64,000 nucleotides of DNA, taken from the NCBI RefSeq assembly GCF_039538145.1, contig NZ_BAABBV010000001.1, positions 930,001-994,000 on the forward strand, written 5' to 3'. This stretch comes from Gryllotalpicola daejeonensis (GTDB taxonomy: Bacteria > Actinomycetota > Actinomycetes > Actinomycetales > Microbacteriaceae). The position numbers and the translations under genes are program-made. Below the pieces are notes generated by a model. That model saw only the letters and a list, made by a program, of their open reading frames with translations, searched no databases and was not told where the DNA came from. Shown one piece after another: positions 7,900 to 17,659 of the stretch (position 1 is the stretch's first letter; each line of letters starts with the position of its first letter).

Positions 7900-8774
7900 A
7901 CGAGGTCCTCGATGTTCTCGGTGCCGAAGATGCGCGCATACGCGAACAGGATGATGCCGAGCGCGATCATGAGCACGGTCGACAGCGCCGCGGCGACGTT
8001 GTAGGACTGCTGACTCAGGTAGGTGTCCTGAATCGCCTGGCCGATCAGATACGTCGTCTTCCCGCCGAGCAGCTGCGCGTTGACCGGGTCGCCGACGCAG
8101 GCGATGAAGACGAGCAGGATGCCCGAGAAGATGCCGGAGCGCGAGAGCGGCAGCGTCGTCTTGATGAAGACGGTGCGCGGGTTGCCGTAGAGATCGGATG
8201 CCGCCTCGAACAGTCTCGGGTCGATGCGCTCCAGCGCCACATAGATCGGCAGCACCATGAACGGCAGGTTGTTGTAGGCGAGTCCGCCGATCACCGCGGC
8301 AGGAGTTCCGAGGATGTGGAAGTCGCTGCCGACACCCAGGTGCCGCAGGAACGACAGCATCGGCCCCTGCCCGCCGAGCAGGAACGCCCACATGTCGGTG
8401 CGGATGATGAACGAGACCAGGAACGAGACCATCACGAGTGCCAGCAGCGCGGTCTTCCACCGCTGACTGACCCGGAACGCGATGAAGTACGCCATCGGGT
8501 AGCCGACGATGATCGTGATGACCGTCGCGGTCGCGCCGTAGAGCAGCGCCCGACCCAGGAAAAGCGCGTACGGAACATCTGCCCCGGGCCCGAACAGCTC
8601 GCCGTAGATGCCGAAGTTCCAGGTGAGGTTGTAGCCCTCTTCGACGTTCCCCGTCATCAGCGAGACGAGCAGCCCCGAGATCAGCGGGATCAGGAAGAGC
8701 ACGATCATCCACGCCGAGCCCACCAGAGCCAGGAAGTACGGCACGGAGATGCGCGCCCACCGCTTCGTGATCAT
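7896..8774 (-). CDS. potB: Polyamine-type ABC transporter permease, PotB-like
   Basis: A 292-residue permease with about six membrane helices and a cytoplasmic EAA loop (EAASDLYGNPRTVFIKTTLPLSRSGI). The GDPVNAQLLGG element near the C-terminus is frequent in PotB proteins. With PotC it forms the channel for polyamines. The open frame runs further upstream into potD, but the ATG at 8774 overlaps the potD stop (ATGA, 8771-8774) and starts the family match. Confidence 0.9.
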   Translation of the reverse strand: MITKRWARISVPYFLALVGSAWMIVLFLIPLISGLLVSLMTGNVEEGYNLTWNFGIYGELFGPGADVPYALFLGRALLYGATATVITIIVGYPMAYFIAFRVSQRWKTALLALVMVSFLVSFIIRTDMWAFLLGGQGPMLSFLRHLGVGSDFHILGTPAAVIGGLAYNNLPFMVLPIYVALERIDPRLFEAASDLYGNPRTVFIKTTLPLSRSGIFSGILLVFIACVGDPVNAQLLGGKTTYLIGQAIQDTYLSQQSYNVAAALSTVLMIALGIILFAYARIFGTENIEDLV

Positions 8775-10006
8775 GACTGCGAGATGGGGTCGAACAGCTT
8801 GTTCCACGCCTGGAAGTCCGCGTAGTCCTTGTAGACGTAGTACTCGTGCGACTGCGCCAGCGTCTCGGCGTTCGGGAACACCAGCGGGCTGTTCGCCACA
8901 TCGGCGTCGTCGATCGTGTTCAGGATGTACTCGCGGGCAGCCGGCACCGGGCTCACGTAGTTCACGTAGTCGGCGACGAGGCCGGCGATCTCCGGCGTGT
9001 AGTAGAAGTTCATCCACATGAGCGCATCGACGGGGTGCTCTGCGGTGATGGGGATGCACATGTTGTCGTGCCACATCACCTGCCCCTCCTTCGGCGTCAC
9101 GTACTTGATCTCGGGGTGGCCGCCCGCCTGCACCTGGAAGATGTCACCGGAGTAGCACTGGCTGATCCAGATGTCGCCGTTCTGCAAGGCATCCGTGTAG
9201 CCCTGGTCATAGAACTTCGCGACGTTCGGCTGCAGCTTCTCGAGCCACGCGAGCGCCTTCTTCCAGTCCGCGCGCGTCGAGTGGTTCGGGTCGACGCCGA
9301 TGGCGAGCAGCGCGGCATTGCCGTACTCGACGTTGTCGGAGAGCATGCCGATCTTGCCCTTGAACTTCGGGTCGAGCAGATCGTCGAAGCTCGTGATGGG
9401 CCCGGTGAGCTTCTCGTTGTAGGCGAGACCCGTGAAGCCGGTCTGCCACACCGCGCTGTGCAGGTTGCCGGGGTCGAAGCTCGGGAACATGATGCTCGGG
9501 TCGGCGTACTTCGCGAAGTTCGGCAGCTGGCTGTGGTCGAGCTGAGCGAGCCACCCGTTGCTGATCATCTCCGTCAGGTTCCAGCCGTTGGTGATGACCA
9601 TCAGGTCGTAGCCGGTCGACTGCTTCCCGCGCAGCAGAGGCGCCACCTTGGCGTAGAAGCTCGGGATGTCTTCGATGACCTCTTTGTAGTTGACCTTGAT
9701 GCCGGTGGCCTTGGTGAAGCGCGCGAGCGACTCGCTGTTCCCCTTGTCGTCCTGGTCGATGTAGAGCGGCCAGTTGGCGAAGTTGAGCGTTCCCGCCTTC
9801 TTCTTGCCCGCCCACCACTGCGCCCAGTCGATCTCATCGGCGCCTGCGGCGCTCTGATTGGCACCGGGGATGCTGCAGGCGGCCAGCAGCGACGAGAGTG
9901 CCGCCGCGCCGCCGATCGCCCCGCCCGCGCGGAACAGGCCGCGGCGCGTGAGCCGCGACTGGGTCAGGCCGCGCAGCAGCGCGGCGTCGTTCTCGAAACC
10001 GTTCAC
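8771..10006 (-). CDS. potD: Polyamine-binding lipoprotein, PotD-like, Tat exported
   Basis: A 411-residue extracytoplasmic solute-binding protein of the PotD/PotF family. The N-terminus is a Tat signal (LTRRGLF, residues 19-25) followed by a hydrophobic stretch and a lipobox LLAAC, with Cys44 as the lipid-modified residue. The mature protein contains NFANWPLYIDQDD, FTKATGIKVNYKEVIED and WISQCYSGD, typical of polyamine-binding proteins. It would deliver putrescine or spermidine to PotB/PotC. A Tat-plus-lipobox export signal is common for such proteins in Actinobacteria. Start and stop both overlap neighbours by four bases. Confidence 0.92.
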   Translation of the reverse strand: MNGFENDAALLRGLTQSRLTRRGLFRAGGAIGGAAALSSLLAACSIPGANQSAAGADEIDWAQWWAGKKKAGTLNFANWPLYIDQDDKGNSESLARFTKATGIKVNYKEVIEDIPSFYAKVAPLLRGKQSTGYDLMVITNGWNLTEMISNGWLAQLDHSQLPNFAKYADPSIMFPSFDPGNLHSAVWQTGFTGLAYNEKLTGPITSFDDLLDPKFKGKIGMLSDNVEYGNAALLAIGVDPNHSTRADWKKALAWLEKLQPNVAKFYDQGYTDALQNGDIWISQCYSGDIFQVQAGGHPEIKYVTPKEGQVMWHDNMCIPITAEHPVDALMWMNFYYTPEIAGLVADYVNYVSPVPAAREYILNTIDDADVANSPLVFPNAETLAQSHEYYVYKDYADFQAWNKLFDPISQS

Positions 10007-11160
10007 GCCACGGCCTCCTTCGGTGCGTCGCCCTCACGGGGAGGGAGGTAGAAGCACTGCGAGCGCTCCCACGACACCGCGACGGTGTCGCCCGGGCGGA
10101 TCAGGGTGTCGCCGCCGGTGTTCTGCTTGTACGCCTGCAGCTGGGTGCCCCACGGCGTCTCGAGGTGAGCCTCGGTGCTCGCCCCGAGGTAGGTGACCTC
10201 GGTGACGGTCGCGGTCGTGCGGTTCGGGGCGGTGGGAGCGCCCGATGCCGGCGCGCCCTCCGTTCCGAGCCTCTCGAGCGCGAGCTTCTCGGGGCGGATG
10301 CCGATCTTCCAGCCGGCGCCGGTCGGCGGCTGCGCAGCCTCGACGTCGACGGCGTTCCCGTCGGGAAGGCGTGCGGTTCCGGCATCCGTCACCAACGGCA
10401 GAACGTTGCACGTGCCGAGGAACTCCGCGACGAACTGCGTGGCCGGGCGGTCGTAGACGCGCTGGGGAGTTCCGAGATCTTCGACGTGGCCGGCGTTCAT
10501 GACGGCGAGACGGTCGGCCATCGACATCGCCTCGGCCTGGTCGTGCGTGACGTAGAGGAACGTGATGCCGACCTCGCGCTGAATGCGCTTCAGCTCGAGC
10601 TGCATGCTCTTGCGGATCTTCGCGTCGAGCGCGCCCATCGGCTCGTCGAGCAGCAGCACCTTGGGGTGGTTCACGAGCGCGCGGGCGAGGGCGACGCGCT
10701 GCTGCTGACCGCCCGAGAGCTGCAGCGGGCGGCGCGCGCCGAAGCCGGTCAGCCCGACGAGGTCGAGGTAGTCGCCCGCGCGCTTCTCGGCCTCGGCCTT
10801 CGCGATGCGCTTGCGGCGCAGGCCGAAGGTGACGTTCTCGAGCACCGAGAGGTGCGGGAACAGTGCGTAGCTCTGGAAGACCGTGTTCACGTCGCGCTTG
10901 TGGGGCGGCAGCGCGGTGACGTCTTTGCCTGCGAGGCGGATGCGGCCCGTGGTCGGCAGCTCGAAGCCGCCCACCATGCGCAGGGTCGTCGTCTTCCCGC
11001 AGCCGGATGGGCCGAGCAGGGCGAAGAACTCGCCCGCGGGAAGCTCGAGATCGATGTTATCGACGGCGACCGCGTCGCCGAAGCGGCGGCTCACACCGTC
11101 GAGCGTGATGGCGGCTTGGCCGGCTTCGGGGGCGGCGGCTGCTTCGTCGGGTGTCGTCAT
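10003..11160 (-). CDS. potA: Polyamine ABC transporter ATPase, PotA-like
   Basis: A 385-residue ATP-binding subunit. Walker A is GPSGCGKT (50-57), the signature is LSGGQQQRVALARAL (from 148), Walker B is VLLLDEP (168-174) and the H-loop is in YVTHDQAEAM. Residues about 285-385 form the TOBE_2 regulatory domain found in PotA and related importers. It is the first gene of the operon and energises uptake through PotB/PotC. A promoter candidate lies just upstream. Confidence 0.93.
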   Translation of the reverse strand: MTTPDEAAAAPEAGQAAITLDGVSRRFGDAVAVDNIDLELPAGEFFALLGPSGCGKTTTLRMVGGFELPTTGRIRLAGKDVTALPPHKRDVNTVFQSYALFPHLSVLENVTFGLRRKRIAKAEAEKRAGDYLDLVGLTGFGARRPLQLSGGQQQRVALARALVNHPKVLLLDEPMGALDAKIRKSMQLELKRIQREVGITFLYVTHDQAEAMSMADRLAVMNAGHVEDLGTPQRVYDRPATQFVAEFLGTCNVLPLVTDAGTARLPDGNAVDVEAAQPPTGAGWKIGIRPEKLALERLGTEGAPASGAPTAPNRTTATVTEVTYLGASTEAHLETPWGTQLQAYKQNTGGDTLIRPGDTVAVSWERSQCFYLPPREGDAPKEAVA

Positions 11161-11169
11161 GGTGACGGC

Positions 11170-11199
11170 ATCCTATTCATGCCCATGTTTCGGTTCCAA
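11170..11199 (-). promoter_or_regulatory. Possible sigma-70-type promoter for the pot operon
   Basis: On the minus strand TTGGAA (11194-11199) and TAGGAT (11170-11175) are separated by 18 nt. The -10 ends 9 nt before the potA ATG, so the message would have almost no leader. The 90-bp gap also serves the divergent FAD oxidase, for which only a TTGACA (11215-11220) without a good -10 is seen. Confidence 0.4.
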
Positions 11200-11250
11200 T
11201 ACATCCGCGCTAACTTGACAACGGAATCGTGACAAAGAGAGTCAGAGAGC

Positions 11251-12678
11251 ATGCGAAATCCACTGTTCGGGCGCCCAAGCGACATCGTCTTCGAGCGCGA
11301 TGCACCCGATGCAGCGGTGATCGCTCATTCGCTCGAGACGACCGAGCACCGGGTGTTCTGGCTCGACGACGTCGGCGATCACACGGTGTACCCGACGCTC
11401 GACGCGTGGCTCGATGTCGACCTCGCCGTCGTCGGCGGCGGCTACCTCGGGCTGTGGTCAGCGGTGAAGGCGAAGCAGCGGAATCCGCACCTGCGGGTCG
11501 CGCTGCTCGAGGGCCAGACGATCGGCTGGGCGGCATCCGGTCGCAACGGCGGCTTCTGCGACGCGAGCCTCACCCACGGCGAGCTCAACGGCGCGAACCG
11601 CTGGCCGAAAGAGCTCGAGACACTGAACCGGCTCGGCCACGAGAACCTCGCCGCGATGGAGCGTGAGATCGCCGAGCTCGGTATCGACTGCGAGTGGGAG
11701 CACACGGGGTCGATCGACGTCGCGGTCGAAGAGCACCAGCTCGCATGGCTCGAGCCTGAGAACGAGGGATTCCTCGACCAGGCATCCGTGCAAGCCGAAC
11801 TGCACTCCCCCACCTATCTCGGTGGCCGCCGTTACCGCGACACCGCCATGGTGCACCCCGCGAAGCTCGCGAAGGAGCTCGCGCGGGTGGCCGCGTCGCT
11901 CGGTGTCGAGGTGTTCGAGAACTCACAGGTCGACGAGCTGTACGACGAGAACGGGGCGATCACGCTGACCACGGCGCGGGCCGGCGTGCGAGCGGGGCGC
12001 GTGGTGCTCGCGACGAACGCGTTCCCGCCGCTGCTGAAGCGGTATCGGCTGTACACCGTGCCGGTCTACGACTACGTGCTGACGACCGAGCCGCTCTCGA
12101 CAGACCAGCTCGCGTCGATCGGCTGGCAGGGGCGGCAGGGCATGGCGGACCTCGCGAACCAGTTCCACTACTACCGACTCACGGCGGACAACCGGATTCT
12201 GTTCGGCGGCTACGACGCGATCTATCACTTCGGTCGGGACGTGCACGTGTCGTACGAGGAACGGGACGAGACGTTCCACACCCTCGCGTCGCACTTCTTC
12301 ACCACGTTCCCGCAGCTCGAGGGGCTGCGGTTCACCCACCGCTGGGCCGGGGCGATCGACACGTCGAGCCAGTTCTGCGCGTTCTACGGACTGGACCTCG
12401 GCGGGCGGGTGGCGACGGCCGCCGGCTTCACGGGGCTCGGCGTCGGCGCGACGCACTTCGCGGCCGAGGTGCTGCTCGACCGTCTGGCGGGGCTCGACAC
12501 CGAGCGCACCCAGCTCGAGATGGTGCGCCGCAAGCCGCTGCCGTTCCCGCCGGAGCCCTTCGCGGCGGCGGGGATCGCGGCAACCCGCTGGGCGATGGAT
12601 CGCGCCGACCACAACTACGGCCGCCGCAACCTGCTGCTCAAGACTCTCGACGCGCTGGGGCTCGGCTTCGACAGCTAG
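11251..12678 (+). CDS. FAD-dependent amine oxidoreductase, PuuB/DAO-like
   Basis: A 475-residue flavoprotein. The Rossmann FAD site is VVGGGYLGL (Gly62-x-Gly64-x-x-Gly67), followed by the DAO-family elements ASGRNGGFCD and, near the C-terminus, RVATAAGFTGLGVGATHFAAEVL. The closest picture is gamma-glutamylputrescine oxidase (PuuB) and related glycine oxidase-like enzymes. Because it is divergent from a complete polyamine importer, a role in oxidising the imported polyamine or its glutamyl derivative is likely, though no PuuA/PuuC/PuuD homologue is in the window. Confidence 0.8.
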   Translation: MRNPLFGRPSDIVFERDAPDAAVIAHSLETTEHRVFWLDDVGDHTVYPTLDAWLDVDLAVVGGGYLGLWSAVKAKQRNPHLRVALLEGQTIGWAASGRNGGFCDASLTHGELNGANRWPKELETLNRLGHENLAAMEREIAELGIDCEWEHTGSIDVAVEEHQLAWLEPENEGFLDQASVQAELHSPTYLGGRRYRDTAMVHPAKLAKELARVAASLGVEVFENSQVDELYDENGAITLTTARAGVRAGRVVLATNAFPPLLKRYRLYTVPVYDYVLTTEPLSTDQLASIGWQGRQGMADLANQFHYYRLTADNRILFGGYDAIYHFGRDVHVSYEERDETFHTLASHFFTTFPQLEGLRFTHRWAGAIDTSSQFCAFYGLDLGGRVATAAGFTGLGVGATHFAAEVLLDRLAGLDTERTQLEMVRRKPLPFPPEPFAAAGIAATRWAMDRADHNYGRRNLLLKTLDALGLGFDS

Positions 12679-12709
12679 CCGACCGTGCAGCGGCGATAGC
12701 GTGGGAGCC

Positions 12710-13474
<765 letters not shown>

Positions 13475-13478
13475 GAAC

Positions 13479-14960
13479 TCAGCCCGCGGTCGTCGGGTCG
13501 TTTTCGGTCGGGTCGCCTTCCGTCGAATCGTCGTCCATCGCCGGCGCATCGAACGGAGCGTCGTCGGCGTAGTCGTCCCACGCGGGCGGCGGCTCTGCGG
13601 GCAGGATCAGGTCGGACCGCGTGCGGTAGTGCCGGCGGGTCGGCCCGATCCAGTCGAGCACCCCGTCAGCGAACTGCGTCACCGACCAGCCCGCCTCGTG
13701 CTTGACGTGGTGATGATTCGCGCAGAACCCGGCCAGATTGGCCCGCGCCGTCTTGCCGCCCCGTGCATAGTCGATCGTGTGGTCGAGCTCTTTGGCCGGG
13801 TGCGGACAGTTCGGCGCGCGACAGTGCTCGTCTCTGAGCAGGATCATGCGCTTCAGCTCCGCCGGAACGCGGTAGGTCGTGCGATCGAAGTCGATGATCG
13901 CGCTCGAGATCGGGCCGGTGAGGATGCGGCGCAGGCTCGGCGCTCGCGCGATCAACTGGCGGGCCTTCACCGGATCGATCATGCCCACGCCCTGGATCTT
14001 CCCCGGCGCATCGTCGCCGCCCGCGGCGGTCGCGGCCGGCACGAGCAGCTCGACACTGATCGGCGCGTGATCGCGGACGGTGCGGGGCTTCGCAGGCTCC
14101 GCAACGGGGACCGGCTCTGTGACGGGGGCGGCCTCGTCGGCCGCCGTGCCGCCGCTCGCGCCGACGATCACCTCGCCCTCCATCAGGAGTTCGACGAACA
14201 GGTCAGCCTCGATCTGACGGCGGGAGCGCTCATCACCGGCGGCCTGCAGTTCGAGTGCGGCGTTGTGCAGCCCGGTGCCGATCACCGCCGCGTCGGCTGC
14301 GTCGAGGTGAGCCGTCACGGTCGCCATGCCATTGCGGCCACCCTCGACCTCGACATGCCGCGCGGCATACGCCCGCCGATACCGGTCGGCCAGCCGCTCG
14401 GGATCCTTCGCGTCCAGCACCTCGCGCGCCTTGCGGGCGAAGAGCCCGACCGACAGCCGCTTCGCGTAAGGCAGCAGCGCCTCCTGCGCGGCGCCCGCGG
14501 CGAGCACGTCCAAATCGGCGACCTCGCGCGCGATCGCCTGCGCATGCCCGAAGCCGATCTCACCGGCCTCCACCGCCTGCAAGGTGATCTCGCACTTCTG
14601 CGTCAGCGTCCACGCCTCGGCCAAGGTGCGCTGCGCGACATCCGTGCTGACATTCGACGACGCCGCCAACTCCAGCGCCGCCGACCGCCACTGCAGATTC
14701 CGCTCGCGATCAGCCTCGCGACTCGGATCCACCTCGACATTCAGCGCAGCCTGCAGCATCGCCTCTTCACCCAGCCGCCCCACGAGCCTCACCCGCCGCA
14801 CCGCAAGCGCCGAGCACTCCGCCTCCACCTCCCGCAGCCGATCAAGAATCCACGGCCTCGCCGCCTGAGCGAGCTCGTCAGAACGCAGCCCGGGCCCCGG
14901 GTCGACACCCGACGTCGCATCGAACTGGTCTACGAACTTCACGGAGCCAAGTTTAGCCAC
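13479..14960 (-). CDS. DUF222 and HNH nuclease domain protein (13E12-type)
   Basis: A 493-residue protein typical of Actinobacteria. The N-terminal two thirds is DUF222, helical and Ala-rich. The C-terminal HNH domain is intact: CRAPNCPHPAKELDH, then GGKT and FCANHHHVKH (about residues 395-435), with zinc-binding Cys pairs and catalytic His residues. The tail is acidic. These proteins are often multicopy and their biology is unsettled; links to DNA damage or mobile DNA are proposed. The GTG at 14960 is preceded, after 8 nt, by a -10-like TAATTT (14969-14974 on the minus strand), and a SOS-box-like element sits in the spacer. Confidence 0.85.
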   Translation of the reverse strand: MAKLGSVKFVDQFDATSGVDPGPGLRSDELAQAARPWILDRLREVEAECSALAVRRVRLVGRLGEEAMLQAALNVEVDPSREADRERNLQWRSAALELAASSNVSTDVAQRTLAEAWTLTQKCEITLQAVEAGEIGFGHAQAIAREVADLDVLAAGAAQEALLPYAKRLSVGLFARKAREVLDAKDPERLADRYRRAYAARHVEVEGGRNGMATVTAHLDAADAAVIGTGLHNAALELQAAGDERSRRQIEADLFVELLMEGEVIVGASGGTAADEAAPVTEPVPVAEPAKPRTVRDHAPISVELLVPAATAAGGDDAPGKIQGVGMIDPVKARQLIARAPSLRRILTGPISSAIIDFDRTTYRVPAELKRMILLRDEHCRAPNCPHPAKELDHTIDYARGGKTARANLAGFCANHHHVKHEAGWSVTQFADGVLDWIGPTRRHYRTRSDLILPAEPPPAWDDYADDAPFDAPAMDDDSTEGDPTENDPTTAG

Positions 14961-14974
14961 CAGCGCCGAAATTA

Positions 14975-14990
14975 GCGATCACATATTCGA
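14975..14990 (-). promoter_or_regulatory. Degenerate LexA (SOS) box candidate
   Basis: The minus strand reads TCGAATATGTGATCGC. The actinobacterial SOS consensus is TCGAAC-N4-GTTCGA, so the left half matches 5 of 6 and the right half 4 of 6. It directly adjoins a -10-like TAATTT of the DUF222-HNH gene, a position where LexA would block transcription. Confidence 0.35.
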
Positions 14991-15022
14991 ACCTGGGGAT
15001 AACTTCCCCATGCCCGGCCGCC

Positions 15023-15943
15023 CTACGCGAAGTGCGGCAGCACCTCCGCGGCAAGCAGCTCGAGGTGGTCGAGATCCGCGAGATCGAGCACCTGGAAGTA
15101 CACCCGGCTGACGCCGAGCTCGCGCAGTGCGCCCACCCGGTCGGCGATCTGCTGCGGCGTCCCGAAGAACCCCTCTTCCGCGAGGTTCTGCGGGTCGCGC
15201 CCGATCTTGGCCGCGCGAGCGGATGCCTCGGCCTCGGTCGCCCCGGCCGCGACGGTGCGCGCGACCGAGTACACGAGCGACTCGGGGTCGCGGCCCGCGG
15301 CCTCGGCCGTGGCACGCACCCTGTCGACGTTCGTCTTGACCCCGGCATCCCCGGTGAAATTGGTGTTGTACTCGCTCGCGAACTTCACGGCGAGCTCGGG
15401 CGTCTTCTTAGCGCCGCTTCCGCCGACGATGACCGGAATCGGCGACTGCACGGGCTTCGGCAGCGCGGGCGAATCGACCAGCGTGTAGTGCTCGCCCGAG
15501 AACGAGAAGGTCTCGCCGAGCGGGGTGTTCCAGAGGCCGGTGATGACGGCCAGCTGCTCGGCGAACGGGCCGAAGCGCTTGGCGGGGAACGGGACTCCGT
15601 ACGCCGCGTGCTCGCGCTCGAACCAGCCGGCCCCGAGGCCGAGCTCGACGCGGCCGCCCGACATCGCGTCGACCTGCGCGACCTGGATCGCGAGCAGCCC
15701 CGGGTGGCGGAACGTCGCCGACGACACGAGCGTGCCGAGGCGGATCGTCGAGGTCTCGCGGGCGATGCCGCCGAGGGTCACCCAGGAATCCGAAGGGCCG
15801 GGCAGGCCGTCGCCGCCCATCGAGAGGAAGTGGTCGCTGCGGAAGAAGGCGTTGAAGCCGAGGGCCTCGGCCTTCTGCGCGACGGTGAGCTGCGTGTCAT
15901 ATGAGGCGCCCTGCTGGGGCTCGATGAAGATCCGGAAGTCCAC
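15023..15943 (-). CDS. LLM class flavin-dependent oxidoreductase
   Basis: A 306-residue TIM-barrel protein of the luciferase-like monooxygenase group, probably F420-dependent as is usual for Actinobacteria. Typical elements are FRSDHFLSMGGDG near the N-terminus, TSTIRLGTLVSSATFRHPGLLA, GRVELGLGAGWFEREHAAYG, and PIPVIVGGSGAKKT. The substrate is unknown. It starts 55 bp from the divergent RidA gene. Confidence 0.87.
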   Translation of the reverse strand: MDFRIFIEPQQGASYDTQLTVAQKAEALGFNAFFRSDHFLSMGGDGLPGPSDSWVTLGGIARETSTIRLGTLVSSATFRHPGLLAIQVAQVDAMSGGRVELGLGAGWFEREHAAYGVPFPAKRFGPFAEQLAVITGLWNTPLGETFSFSGEHYTLVDSPALPKPVQSPIPVIVGGSGAKKTPELAVKFASEYNTNFTGDAGVKTNVDRVRATAEAAGRDPESLVYSVARTVAAGATEAEASARAAKIGRDPQNLAEEGFFGTPQQIADRVGALRELGVSRVYFQVLDLADLDHLELLAAEVLPHFA

Positions 15944-15998
15944 GGTTCGAGCCTATGCGCAGGCATCCCACGACACGCGCGTGCACTAGCGTCAACGC

Positions 15999-16403
15999 GT
16001 GCCCAACGTGACGCTGATTCGTTCCGATTCGCTCGCTGCGACGCCCGGCTATGCGTATGCCTCGGTCGTGGGCCCTGACACGCGGCTGGTCCATCTCGCG
16101 GGGGCGTGCCCGCTCGACGCGGACGGCACCGTCGTGCCGGTCGGCGACTATGCCGGCCAGGCCGCGAAGTGCATCGAGAATCTCGTCGCCGCTCTTGACG
16201 CCGCCGGTGCCGCGCTCGCCGACGTCGCCTACACCCGCGTGCTCGTCGCGTCGCCGCGCAGGAACGACCTCGGGGCGGTGTGGTCTGTGGTGCGCGCGGC
16301 GTTCGCCGACCACGAGGTGCCGAGCACGCTGTTCGGCGTGACGGTGCTCGGCTACGAGAACCAGTTGGTCGAGATCGAAGCGGTCGCGGCGATCGCAGAG
16401 TGA
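15999..16403 (+). CDS. RidA family protein (enamine/imine deaminase type)
   Basis: A 134-residue RidA/YjgF protein, trimeric in the family. RidA enzymes hydrolyse reactive enamines and imines released by PLP enzymes. The GDYAGQAAKCIENLVAALDAAGAALADV segment and TRVLVASPRRNDLGAVW are typical. The GTG at 15999 lies 6 nt after a -10-like TAGCGT (15987-15992), so the mRNA is probably leaderless. The next gene begins 3 bp downstream. Confidence 0.87.
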   Translation: MPNVTLIRSDSLAATPGYAYASVVGPDTRLVHLAGACPLDADGTVVPVGDYAGQAAKCIENLVAALDAAGAALADVAYTRVLVASPRRNDLGAVWSVVRAAFADHEVPSTLFGVTVLGYENQLVEIEAVAAIAE

Positions 16404-16406
16404 GGC

Positions 16407-16949
16407 GTGTCATTGAGCGACGGGATGCCTAGCGAGGCGCTCTTCATCGGCGGGCGCGCCGGCGTCGGAAAGTCGACAACGGCGCTCGAGGTGTCGCGGC
16501 TGCTCGCTCGCGCCGACGTGCGGCACGCAGTGATCGAGGGCGACAACCTCGACCTGGCCTACCCCGTGCCGTGGCAGCAGGGGCTGAAGCTTGCCGAGCT
16601 CAACCTCGCCGCCATGTGGCGGAACTACTGTGAGGCGGGTTACCGGCGGTTGGTGTTCACCAACACGGTCAGCGTGCTCGAGATCGATTCATTGAGCGCG
16701 GCGCTCGGCGGCGAAGTGCGGGCGATCGGGGTGCTGCTGACCGCTGATGACGAAACGGTGCGTTCACGGCTCACGGCCCGCGAGATCGGCTCGGCGCTCG
16801 ATGAGCATCTCGAGCGCAGCGCCGCTACCGCGCGGCGCCTCGACGCCCAAGCGCCCAATGCGGTTCATCGAGTAAGAACTGACGACCGCACTGTTGCCGA
16901 CATCGCCAACGAGATCGTCGCGCTGACCGGTTGGCTCGGTCCCAGCTGA
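16407..16949 (+). CDS. P-loop nucleotide kinase-like protein
   Basis: A 180-residue protein with a clear Walker A motif (FIGGRAGVGKSTTAL) close to the N-terminus and a later lid-like Arg-rich segment (VRSRLTAREIGSALDEH). The fold resembles adenylylsulfate/gluconate/shikimate-type small-molecule kinases (AAA_33 group), but the substrate is not evident. GTG at 16407, 3 bp after ridA, and ATG at 16425 are both possible starts. Same-strand spacing suggests cotranscription with ridA. Confidence 0.65.
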   Translation: MSLSDGMPSEALFIGGRAGVGKSTTALEVSRLLARADVRHAVIEGDNLDLAYPVPWQQGLKLAELNLAAMWRNYCEAGYRRLVFTNTVSVLEIDSLSAALGGEVRAIGVLLTADDETVRSRLTAREIGSALDEHLERSAATARRLDAQAPNAVHRVRTDDRTVADIANEIVALTGWLGPS

Positions 16950-17005
16950 CACCGCCGCCCAGCGCTGGGTGCTTTCTCGAAACATGCGCCGCTTAGCCTC
17001 GATGC

Positions 17006-17659
17006 ATGCCTCCACAAGAGCGATCGACAGCCACTACCGACGGCCTACCCATCACCGTCAGCATCACCCGTCTCGTCAAGCCCGAGAACATCCCTGAGGT
17101 GACCCGCTGGGTCCAGGCGGGCGTCAACCTCGCGAACCGCTACGACGGCTTCCTCGGCTCAGGCTGGGTGCGCGGCACCGCCGACGGCGAGGACTGGCAC
17201 ATGCTCTATCGCTTCGCCGATCAGGCGCGGCTCGACGCGTGGGAGAACTCGGCCGAGCGCGCCGAGTGGCTTGAGCGCGGCCGCGACCTCGTCGTGCATC
17301 AGCGCACCCAGCGCCGCACCGGCATCGAGGGGTGGTTCGACGCCCCACGGCCGGCCACCGGCACGCTCGAGCTCGCGCTCGACACCCCGGCTACTCCCCC
17401 GCCGTGGAAGCAGACGATCGCCATCTGGTGCGGATTCTTCCCCGTGAACACGGCCTTCACCTATGTCATCTCGTGGCTGTGGCCAGGCTTCGGACTGCTG
17501 CCGATCTGGCTGCGCTGCCTCATCTCGACGGCGATCCTGTGCCCGATCATGGTGCCGTTCGTGCTGCCGCTCGTGACCGGGTGGCTGAAGCCGTGGCTCA
17601 CCGCGGGCTTGACGCCGCCGCTGCGAGATAGCGCCGCCCCAGCGCCTCGACGTGCGTGA
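17006..17659 (+). CDS. ABM-domain monooxygenase-like protein with C-terminal membrane helices
   Basis: A 217-residue protein. Residues about 15-110 form an antibiotic biosynthesis monooxygenase (ABM) domain: ITRLVKPENIPEVTRWV, YDGFLGSGWVRG, WHMLYRFADQARLDAWENS. Residues about 138-195 hold two hydrophobic helices (WCGFFPVNTAFTYVISWLW and a second starting LISTAILCPIMVPFVL). This matches the COG3224-type ABM proteins. The reaction is unknown. TAGCCT (16994-16999) lies 6 nt before the ATG. The last 62 bp overlap the convergent WYL regulator gene. Confidence 0.78.
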   Translation: MPPQERSTATTDGLPITVSITRLVKPENIPEVTRWVQAGVNLANRYDGFLGSGWVRGTADGEDWHMLYRFADQARLDAWENSAERAEWLERGRDLVVHQRTQRRTGIEGWFDAPRPATGTLELALDTPATPPPWKQTIAIWCGFFPVNTAFTYVISWLWPGFGLLPIWLRCLISTAILCPIMVPFVLPLVTGWLKPWLTAGLTPPLRDSAAPAPRRA

